From Pyropia haitanensis (lineage: Eukaryota; Rhodophyta; Bangiophyceae; Bangiales; Bangiaceae), in the NCBI GenBank assembly GCA_008729055.1, contig SDUX01000090.1, positions 94,430 through 158,429 of the forward strand: a DNA stretch of 64,000 nucleotides. Reading direction: 5' to 3'. Below, one piece after another: positions 52,101 through 59,960 of the stretch. Position numbers and translations under genes: made by a program. The notes below the pieces were generated by a model. It did not search any database, was not told the DNA's origin, and saw only the letters and a list, made by a program, of their open reading frames with translations. Each line of letters opens with the position of its first letter. Within the stretch, counting starts at the first letter, position 1.

Positions 52101-52425
52101 CCCCCTCCGCGACCGCTACCGCCCCCAACGTCGGCGTGGGGGGGAGGGCAGCGGAATCCTGACCCGCAGGTAGGGGCAGCGGGGAGGAGGGCGGGGAACC
52201 CGCAGACCCGCCCGCACAAAGAACCGTTGGCCCGGCCAGAATGCCACGCGGCAGCCTGCCAGCGCGCGCGCAGCTGCCGCGCGGCCCGCGGTTCGCCGCG
52301 AGGGCCGCGCTTACAGCTGCTGTCAGCGCCGCCCGCTCCGTCGTCGTCGCCGTCGTCGTCGCGGCCTGGATGACGGCCTCAACGGCCGTCAAAACCGCCA
52401 CCAAAGCCGCGCGATCCGTGCCCAT
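49168..52425 (-). CDS. E2 ORF1: RRM-like ORF1 protein
   Basis: 1,085 residues, uninterrupted, from the ATG giving MGTDRAALVAVLTAVEAVIQAAT; the same place is used in E3. Residues 1-45 are helical. Then an Ala/Pro/Gly-rich region. At ~305-385: ETVYVAGVSRDARAHRLRSLLVDLT...DRFGSTTAVTLVAAAAEAF, read as an RRM-like beta-alpha-beta fold. At ~385-450: a basic helical block (RRRAQLSREEAATTAADLCRRRLEAKLRQLG). Residues ~475-730 are at least three 63-residue repeats (189-bp period, landmarks at 50432, 50621, 50810). The C-terminus is basic (KRAAATRSRSPVARP). Its stop TGA overlaps the ORF2 ATG. Probable RNA-binding RNP component. Confidence 0.75.
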   Translation of the reverse strand: MGTDRAALVAVLTAVEAVIQAATTTATTTERAALTAAVSAALAANRGPRGSCARAGRLPRGILAGPTVLCAGGSAGSPPSSPLPLPAGQDSAALPPTPTLGAVAVAEGVGGVAADGGTAAADSAATGGGEAPAEAPAVAGDAVGPPAAAAAAVAELAAVARGGTRPAGSLGASPPLGGAEAPPVVEGGVNAGGAWTEVARRGRRSRAAAAARTAANAAAAATTDGGAPFGMAAAVATADGGIAAGAGGGGAEAAARAPGDAAAGREAEAACAAPATGATPATAAAGARAAAAAAALTRVARRRGEVVRLETVYVAGVSRDARAHRLRSLLVDLTGVDAHAVVDADRFGSTTAVTLVAAAAEAFCAAVRAGPAATVLTLLPAADPWSAALLGARRRAQLSREEAATTAADLCRRRLEAKLRQLGTRAGLPPHVRASLRAHVEAALAARPAAAPNAGAGCGGPPAAARDGPEASAAPAAGGGVGGPPAAGGGPAGGATVASGATAPARRADSADAPAPAGSGAPLTRADDGSAGGGGAAPPGGAAGGGPAAAGGQSARRGAAAGGAVVRAGHAASEAAGPRADSGAPPKRADAGAAGGAGAAPPGGAAASGLAMAGGRMAGGATVAGGAVARIGRASSAAAPAPAGRDAPPGRTAEDAAGGAGEASPGCAVGGGLAAAGGSSAGGATAACGAAGRAGRAATAAADVRVGWAAPVRRAAVDAARGEGGGSADDGGPGAPAGRRASAPGRAPARAGASAGGGRAGAGGPTTSASAPGRRANLPAAGDPPVNPGGLAGAGAASPAGQPTLMADVVTAAAPPPLAAISTPVGAGAACAAAEAAGLGAAVPRPLAATPPPRRPRRCLDSAAPAVAPEAGPARPPLPAARRPAAVAPRPAPSPASPSPAGSPPRRGWQRRVPSAGLWPAVRAGASDGLPPLPPPPTRPPRGAARATAFAASVALPLSAVVRKRAAATRSRSPVARPGVSRRPARHARAVARLGAPPASPGPTAGRRTRAALAATRAASPPRSGRPPPAKRARLGGATTLPSLPAAALAATDLPAPALPLSPPTTPGPYRPRVGAHVSDEGRHE

Positions 52426-52848
52426 GGCGCCCCGCCGCGCGAGCCAAAGCGATGGGGGGGTGACCGGCACCCCCCCCGCCTGCTGTGGTGGTCGTCGACT
52501 CGCACAGCCGGGTGCGGCTGCTGGCCACCGCCGCGGCCCGCTACCGCCTTGGGCGCGGGGCTCGTCCCCCCGGCACCACCACACCCACAGCACTCACCGC
52601 ACCCCCCCGCACGTCCTCAGCCGTCCTCGACCCCGATCCGGATCCCCCTCCCCCCGCAGGCGGCCGGCCAGCACCCACCGCCGCCCCTCCCCACCTGTCA
52701 GACCCCCCCCTCCGGGAAGATCAGGCCCCCCCCCCGCCCCCGGCGGGCCGGCACCCGCAGCCGCCGGCACGCGCTGGGCGGGGATGGCGCGGCGGGCGTC
52801 ACTCATGGTGACGCCCGTCGCTAGCGTGGGGACAGTGCTTGACGGCGT

Positions 52849-52853
52849 AAAAA
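52849..52853 (-). terminator. T5 run after tRNA-Asp copy A
   Basis: TTTTT on the minus strand 8 nt after the discriminator base, fitting a Pol III terminator. The equivalent after copy B is at 44608-44612. Confidence 0.6.
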
Positions 52854-52861
52854 TGTTTTGA

Positions 52862-52947
52862 CTCTCCCACCGGGACTCTCGTCACATTGAACCCGGGTCT
52901 CCCGCGTGACAGGCGGGCATACTTCATGGAAGTTGACCACTATACTA
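52862..52947 (-). tRNA. tRNA-Asp(GUC) copy A, same structure as copy B
   Basis: Identical body to copy B, including both loop insertions. The 5' neighbour is the 3' end of E1 (AATTAAAC) instead of that of E2 (GAATAAAC), so both retroelements join the tRNA at the same base, between nucleotides 7 and 8. Confidence 0.75.
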
Positions 52948-53007
52948 GTTTAATTGGCGGTCCAAGGATCAACTCCCCCTGACAAACCAGGCGGGGAAGT
53001 AGCCCCC

Positions 53008-56000
53008 CTACTCCCCAATTCTCTCACCAACTCTCACAAAGTGATCACGCGGGCCAAGTGGCCCCCCCTCGTCCCCCTCCGGGACCTCCCCCCCGGTCCC
53101 AAAGCACCGGCTGTACCCAAGAGACACAGCGCGGGAGTGGGACCGCCACAAAGCAACAGACACCCGAGTCAGCAGGGTGGACCGCACCCCCGCAAGGGCC
53201 GGACCCCGCATGGCCCCCCGCAGCCACTTGGCGGTGGCGGGGCCGATGCGCCCAAACGCCTCCCACACCAACGGCGTGAAGGTGTGGGAGGCGGCCGGCC
53301 CGGGGAGGGAGGTGGCATACTTTGCCACCTTGTCCCTCTCCCGCGTCTCGGCCGCAACAGCCCGCAAGGGGCTGGCGGCAGTCGGGGCGGTGGTGCGGGG
53401 GCCGAATGGCGCCGTCACCGACGCGTCCGCCCACACCACCGCCCCCGACGAGGCGTGCGTGGCGCGCAGGTCGGGGCGAAGCGCGCCCCGACCGCGGTCC
53501 ACCACCGCCTCCACCTCCACCCCCCCCCACGAGGGCGTGCGGCGCAGCGCCTCCGCCACCAGGTGCACCAGGTGGTGGTGGAGGCGTGCGTGCCCGGAGG
53601 ACTGCTCCGGGCACGCCGACAGGAAGTGCCGCCCGTCCGCGTCCGCGTCGCGGCCGCAGCGACAGCGGGGCGCCGGCGGTACCGACCGCGGCGGCGCCCC
53701 CAGCCACAGACGCACCGCCGCACGCATACCCGCGCCGGGGATAGCCGTGCCGCCCGTCCCCGGCGTCGGCAGCGCCGACAGCCAGCGGGCCGCCCCGCCC
53801 CCCTGGCATGCCGCCATGCCCGCGCGCCGCCAGAGCGACAGCTCGGCGTAGACCCGCGCGCGGGCGGCGGCATGGGCGGGGCGGGACAGGTCCCGCTGCG
53901 CTGCCGGTGCCTCCCCCCCCAGGAGAGATTGCCACGTGGGTGGCGAGTACAGCGCCGGGCTGTGTGGCCTGTCGGCCGAGGTGCTGTCGGTCGCACCGGC
54001 GCTGTACTCGGGGTAGGGGGGGGGGGAGGTAGGGCAGGGGCCAGGGGGTCGGCGGCCTCGTCGGCCGCCGCGTTGGGGCCCCCCCTCGCCCGCGACCACA
54101 ACAGGCCGCTGGCAGGGGCCGCGCAGTGCGCCTCGTGGGCCGCCAGCAGGCCCAGGAGGGCCTGCCGGAGAGCGCCGGCAGCAGGCGCGCTGGGGTCGGG
54201 GTCGGGGAGAGGTGGTGGCCGCGCACCCGCCGGCGAGTCACCCGCCGGCCCCCCACCGCTTGCTCCCGTCGGCACCCCGGCCGCCGGCCCACTCCTGGTC
54301 GTCGCAGCAGCGGCGGCGGGCGGCAACGTCCCACCGTCGGCCGCAACACGCGGCACCGCCAGGAGGCCGTCCGCCGTGGCGCGCAGCGTTGGGGAGTACG
54401 CCGCCCCCGCCCGCAGCGCGTCCACCCACGACGCCAGCAGGGCGGCGGGCACCACACGCGTGCGGCCGCCGACACCCAGACCGCCCATGGCGGGGGGGAG
54501 TGCCGCGCGCTCCAGCACCGCCTCACGGGTGGCGGTACTGTCGCGTGCGTCGCACAGCATCCCCCCCAGGGCGGTCCTGGCGTCGGCGTCGACCGCCGCG
54601 GCCAGCCGGGCGCCGGCCTCCAGCGGGAGGCAGCGGAGCCAGTAGTTGGCGCGCGGCCCCGCGCACAGCCGCAGCAGGAGGAGCTGCGACTGCAGCTCCT
54701 CCGCTGGCAGGGCCGCGATGGCCGCCACCAGGTGGCGCTGGTCTGCCACGAGGCCGTCGACCCCCGCCGACACAAAGGCGGCGCCGCCGAGGGGAACAGA
54801 GAACTGCACCACCCCCTCGGCGGCCCACGTCCCCCCCCACCCCGGCGGTGCCGCCGCACCAGCCGGCGACCAGCCGGTGCACTTGGCGGGGGCCAGCTCC
54901 GCGTCCACGCTGTCCCCCACCGTGGCCGCGTCAGCCATGACGGCCGCCAGGTCCTCCGGCGTGCCCGCCGCGACCACGTCATCGTGGAAGGCGCGGACGA
55001 GCACACCGGGGTGGCCGTCCCGCAGACGCCGCAGGACCAGCCACAGGGCGGCCGCGTGCAGCAGCGGGCCGAGCGGGTCGCCCTGCTGCGCGCCCCGCTC
55101 GGCCCGCAGCGCCAAACGGGTGGGCGGTGGTGGGGGGAGCGGTAGAGGCAGAGGGGGCGGACCGTCTGCCGCCGGGGCCGTACCGTCGCCGCCGTCGCCG
55201 TCGCCATCGTCCCCGCCGTCGCCGCCGCCAGCAGCCCCGCCGTCGCCTCCGCCATCGTCGCCGCCGTCGCCGCCGCCATCGTCGCCGCCGTCGTCAGCCC
55301 CACCGCTCTCGCCCGCCCCCTCCGCCGCGGCCGCCCAGCCGTACACCGTCGGCGCCTCCTCCCCCCCATACACCCATTCCAGGTATGGGGCGAGGGGGGG
55401 GAGGGCGCGGCGCAGTACGGCTGCGGCGGCCGCCCGCGACACCAGGTTGAACGCGTTGCGGTAGTCCAACTGGACTACCGCATGTTGGGGGTGGTGGCCG
55501 AGGTGTGCCTCCAGCTCGTGCACGAGCCGCTCACACGCGCTCGGCACCCCCACCCCCAGCTGCGCCGGCGCCAGCAGCTCTGCCGCGGCCCCCCGCACGG
55601 TCGCCGCCAGTGCCGACGCCGCCAGCTTGCGGAGGGTCTCGGGCATGCCGATGGGCCGAAGCCCTGGCAGCCCGTCCGGTCCGACCCCCCCCGGCTTGGC
55701 CAGGAGCAGGAGGTCCGCGCCAGCGAGGGCGTGCGCCGCCGCGGCGGGCACGCGTGTGACCGCCGCGTCCGACACCAGCAGCTCCAACACCCCCACCAGC
55801 GCGTCCTGCCCCCCCCCTCCAGCGCCCACAGGTGCTCGGCCCGCAGGCCAGACGGGCCCGGCGCCGCGCCACGGGGGGCTCGGCGGATGGCATCCGCCAC
55901 CGCCTCCCGCGTCACCCCCCGCGGCACCGTGGCGGCGTCGCCAAAATCCGCCGCGTCGGCGAGAAGGTCGCCAAACTCGGCCTCCACCGACGCGGCGGAG

Positions 56001-57262
56001 GCAGACGCAGACGCGGCGGGAGGGAAGAGGAGGAGCGCCTTCCGCCACACGGCGGCGCTGTGCGGCGCCGGCTCGTCGGCCACCAGGGCGCGGGCGGCGG
56101 CACTGAGCCGGCCGGCCCGCACCAGGCGCAGCGCCCGCCGCTGCGACGGCGCCAGCCCAGCCGCCGCCTGGTCCCCCCCGCGCACCACCCTCTGCCGGCC
56201 GTCTAAGCGCCGCCGCCACGACGGCCGCCACACCCCCGCATTGCGGTCGGCCAGGGCGGTGCTGAACTCGCCGTTCAGCACCGCCTCGGCACGCGCGTGG
56301 TGGGTGAGCGGCGGCCGTGGCGCGTCGGGCGCGGTGGCAGGCGCCGCGGCCGGCACGTGGAGGACCAGGGAGGGCAGCAGCAGCAGCCACAGCCAGGCGT
56401 GCTGTTGCTCCGGCTCGCGTCGGACCCAGTCCAGGGCGTCCGCCGCGAGGGCCCTCCAGGCGCCCAGCAGTGCCGCCGGCACGTGCGCCACCGTGCGGGC
56501 GCCAGGCGCCACGAGAGGCGCCCAGTCTGCCGCCGTTGGCGCCGCACGGCGCAGAAAGTCGGCGCGCGCCGCCGCCCAGGCAGAGGGGTCGGCCGAAAAC
56601 AGCCCTTCCCCCCCTCCCAGCAATGCGGCCCCTGGCGCCGCAACAGGCGCGGCCGCCGCGCCACCGCCCGCACCACCAGTGGCGGGTACCGCCGGTGCCG
56701 CTGCACGGGCGCGTTGGCGTCGGGGGTTGAGGCGACAGAGGGCCTCGTGGGCGGAGAGAGAGCTCCGCCCACGAGGCCCCCGCTGCGCGCGGTACGGCCG
56801 CCCACACCAGCGGCACCCCCCCAGCCCCAGCTCCGTGGCCGCGGCCACGGGCACCTCGCCGATCACGTGGGCCTGGCTGAGGTGAGCCAGGCCCGCGCGG
56901 TCGGCGATGGCCCCGCGGAGCACGACGCGGCAGCCCACCACCGGGCAGACGCCCGGAGGCGCCCCATCGCGCGCCACCATCGCCACCGCCGCCACTGGTG
57001 CCACCGCCGCCGTCCCCGCCGTCGCCGCCGCCGTCGCCGTCGCCGCCGCCGTTGCCGCCGTCGTCTCGGCCGTCGCCTCCGCCGCCGCCGTGGAACCGCC
57101 CAGGGGGTCGGCGGCCACGGCGGCACCAGCGTCCGCCCCCCCAACCCGCTGACCGACGTCGCCGCGTCGGCCGCCGCCCCCCCCCCTGCCGGGAGCCGGC
57201 ACGGTGCGTGATGGCACCGTGTCGGCACCCGGGCCCCCGCCCGCGCCCGGAGGGTCACTCAT
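53008..57262 (-). pseudogene. E1 ORF2: zinc fingers, RT and RLE in three frames
   Basis: Frame 1 (57262 to ~55815): MSDPPGAGG, CCHH finger CPVVGC...HLSQAH, CRWC, then GPSGLRAEHLWALEGG. A one-base deletion after a C9 run (55809-55817; E2 has one more base) moves to frame 2: RPIGMPETLRKLAAS, VQLDYRNAFN, Asp/Gly-rich insertion, GAQQGDPLGP and FHDDVVAAG. A second change around a G11 run (54016-54026) leads to frame 3: PPTWQSLLGGE, CRCGRDADADGRHFLSACP, PDLRATHASSG and VVWADASVTAPF. All catalytic residues remain. Confidence 0.85.
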
Positions 57263-57725
57263 TGTGACCCTCGTCGCTGACGCGGGCCGCAGCCCCTGGC
57301 CGGTATGGCCCAGGGGTGGCGGGGGAGGAGGGCAGACTCGCCGTCGGCGCCGAGACGGTGGCGGCCCCAGCTGCCGCCTGGGGCAGAGGAGAAGCCGCCG
57401 CCGCGCCGCGGCGCGCACGTTTGGGGGCAGAGGGGCGACCTGCCTGCTGCGCGGCAGCGGCGCGCGTGGCCGACCGCGCAGCCCGTGTGGAGCGGCCGGC
57501 GGTGCGGCCAGGCGACGCGGGCGCGCCGCCCAGGCGCGAAACTGCCAGCGCCTGACGCACCTGCCCACGCCCCGCCCGTGGGCGGGGCGCAGGCGAGCGG
57601 CTGCGCTCGGCCGCCGCCCGCTTGCGGGCGGCTACCTCGAGCGGCAGCGCCACCGAGGCCGCAAAAGCGGTGGCCCGCACCGCGCCGAGGGGGGGCGGCG
57701 CCGGCGGCGGAGGGAGCGGCGGGAG
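57255..57725 (-). pseudogene. E1 ORF1, C-terminal remnant
   Basis: The end of ORF1: PLPPLPPPPAPPPLGAVRATAFAASVALPLEVAARKRAAAERSRSP and a Thr/Ala/Pro tail to GHNE, collinear with the end of E2 ORF1 (ARATAFAASVALPL). The stop overlaps the ORF2 ATG. The upstream part was lost at the rDNA junction. Confidence 0.75.
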
Positions 57726-58204
57726 CGGGCGGTGTGTACAAAGGGCAGGGACGTATTCGGCGCAGGCTGATGACCTGCGCCTACAAGGAATTCCTCGTTT
57801 AAGATCAAAAATTGCAATGATCTATCCCCAGCACGATGCACTTTCAAAAGATTACCCGAGCCTTCCGACCCAGGACTATCAAGTGAAACTCGTTGAATGC
57901 ATCAGTGTAGCGCGCGTGCGGCCCAGAACATCTAAGGGCATCACAGACCTGTTATTGCCTCAATCTTCCATACGCTAGACGCGCATAGTCCCTCTAAGAA
58001 GGTAAGAACGCAGTGCTGGCATGCGCGCACCTATTTAGCAGGACGAGGTGTCGTTCGTTAACGGAATTAACCAGACAAATCACTCCACCAACTAAGAACG
58101 GCCATGCACCACCAACCAAAAAATCAAGAAAGAGCTTTCAGTCTGTCAATCATACTTCTGTCCGGACCTGGTAAGTTTTCCCGTGTTGAGTCAAATTAAG
58201 CCGC

Positions 58205-58273
<69 letters not shown>

Positions 58274-59960
58274 AAAACCCAAAGACTTTGGTTTCCCTTA
58301 GGGTGCTGACGTGGACATGAATTAGAAGCCCCGCCAATCCCCAGTCGGCATCGTTTATGGTTAAGACTACGACGGTATCTGATCGTCTTCGATCCCCTAA
58401 CTTTCGTTCTTGATCAATGAAAACATCCATGGCAGATGCTTTCGCAGTTGTACGTCTTCCATCAATCCAAGAATTTCACCTCTGACAATGAAATACGAAT
58501 GCCCCCAACCATCCCTATTAATCATTACTTGGTCACTGGAAACCAACAAAATAGAGCCCAAGTCCTATTCTATTATTCCATGCTCACATATTCAAGGCAT
58601 TGGCCTGCTTTGAACACTTTACTTTCTTCACAGTAAACGGTCGGCCCGCAGGTATAAACGCGCGGAACCAGTCAAGGCCCCACACACCGCGTCCCGACAA
58701 AAGGAGACAAACTCCCACTGGCACAAGGGCAGAAGCCCGGCCCGTGAGGGCGCTCCGAGGTCCGACTACGAGCGTTTTAACTGCAACAACTTTAATATAC
58801 GCTATTGGAGCTGGAATTACCGCGGCTGCTGGCCATTCATACCCGACAACGCTGCGCCCCATAAGACGCTTTGTCGCCTTCCACAGTCCTCCGGGGCGAG
58901 CAAATCCCCGTTACTCCTGTGGACCTGGTTTTTTTCCCAGTGGATTGGACTCTCCCTTAAGCTTGCGCCCACTCCATTAGAGTCTCTGAAGGTTCGCCTT
59001 TGCATCTCGCCACGCGGCCACCAAAAGGCCAAATGACAGAAGCACTCGCGCTTCCCTGCGGATCAACCCTACCCTTGACGTTTTTACCATCCATGTACCA
59101 CTACGTACACTGCTGCGTCCTGAACGATTGCTCGCTCTCACCTCTCGGCGGACCGCGGTAGTCAAAGGCCTGGCGGGCACTCCCCGACAATTTAGAAGTG
59201 TATGATGGGGGCTCATTGATTCTCCCAACAGAAAATACGTTCCCATCTTTTGCCTGCTTGCCTTCCACAAGTCACCCTGCTTCCGGAAAGAGACATCTGG
59301 CGCTGTTTTATTTTAACGAGGGCTTGACGCTTCACGCGGTGCGCCTGTGCATATGCGATCACAGCACGAGGCGAGCAACGAGTGGAACTAGGTTCACCAG
59401 ACTTGCCCTCCAATGGATCCTCGATAAGGGATTTAAATTGTTCTCATTCCAATTAGAAGGCCCAAAGGGCCCCCTATTGTTATTTTTTGTCACTACCTCC
59501 CCGAGTCGGGATTGGGTAATTTGCGCGCCTGCTGCCTTCCTTGGATGTGGTAGCCGTTTCTCAGGCTGCCTCTCCGGAATCGAACCCTAATTCCCCGTTA
59601 CCCGTCGACACCATGGTAGACCAATACTCTACCATCGAAAGTTGATAGGGCAGAAATTTGAATGAGCAGTCGCCAGCACAAGGCCATGCGATCCGACAAG
59701 TTATTGTGAATCATCTCAAAGCGCTCTGGAAGGAGCACGATGGTTTTTTATCCAATAAATACCACCCTTCGTGAGTCGGGCGTTGCGGCATGTATTAGCT
59801 CTAGAATTACTACGGTTATCCAAGTAGTGTGGTTCTCAAAGGAACTATAACTGTTTTAATGAGCCATTCGCAGTTTCACGTGTATAAAAGTGTTTATACT
59901 TAGACATGCATGGCTTAATCTTTGAGACAAGCATATGACTACTGGCAGGATCAACCAGGT
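57726..59960 (-). rRNA. 18S rRNA gene, 3'-truncated, interrupted by a group I intron
   Basis: Starts ACCTGGTTGATCCTGCCAGT at 59960. Exon 1 59960-59396, intron 59395-58834, exon 2 58833-57726. Landmarks: GCCAGCAGCCGCGGTAATTC at the start of exon 2, TATTAAAGTTGTTGCAGTTA after it, and TTGTACACACCGCCCG at the end. The last ~130 nt (helices 44 3' strand and 45) are missing; the sequence turns into retroelement E1. ITS1, 5.8S and 28S are not in the window. This copy cannot make a working 18S rRNA. Exon sequence matches the eukaryotic consensus well, so it is not an old pseudogene. Confidence 0.95.
58834..59395 (-). other. Group I intron in 18S (position 516)
   Basis: 562 nt between AAGTCTGGT and GCCAGCAGCC, with the exon U before the 5' splice site and G as the last intron base, as group I splicing needs. 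R- and S-like core segments are visible on the minus strand: TTCAGAGACTC (58990-58980) and AAGGGAGAGTCC (58958-58947), which can pair as P7. This is the well-known 516 insertion site of Bangiales. No homing endonuclease frame of useful size is present. Confidence 0.85.

Larger units (their letters stand above)
44712..52563 (-). mobile_element. E2: complete-looking two-ORF RLE-type non-LTR retrotransposon
   Basis: About 7.85 kb. Order on the minus strand: leader (52563-52426), ORF1, ORF2 with zinc fingers, RT and RLE, then a 3' UTR ending in an AT-rich GAATAAAC next to tRNA-Asp. RLE with CCHC knuckle, N-terminal CCHH fingers and the QQGDPLGP/FHDD RT place it with the early-branching RLE elements (R2, NeSL, Utopia, CRE group). 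Two ORFs are unusual for R2 but known in other RLE groups. Only one frame change (at a G19 run) separates RT from RLE. Confidence 0.88.
52564..52952 (-). repeat. 388-bp unit, copy 1
   Basis: Same content as 44322-44711. Followed downstream on the minus strand by the leader of E2, whereas copy 2 is followed by tRNA copy C and E3. Confidence 0.9.
52953..57725 (-). mobile_element. E1: RLE-type non-LTR retrotransposon, 5'-truncated, joined to 18S rDNA
   Basis: Contains the last ~157 codons of ORF1, ORF2 and a 3' UTR similar to that of E2 (GTCCAAGGATC.ACTCC.CCTGAC). Compared with E2 about 2.8 kb of ORF1 and leader are missing. The 5' end abuts 18S rDNA at 57725/57726; the 3' end abuts tRNA-Asp copy A. 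Two frame changes in ORF2, both near homopolymers. Confidence 0.85.

Noticed and set aside
58242..59590. Short ORFs inside the 18S gene and its intron
   Set aside because: They overlap conserved rRNA sequence or the group I core; none resembles a LAGLIDADG or His-Cys endonuclease.
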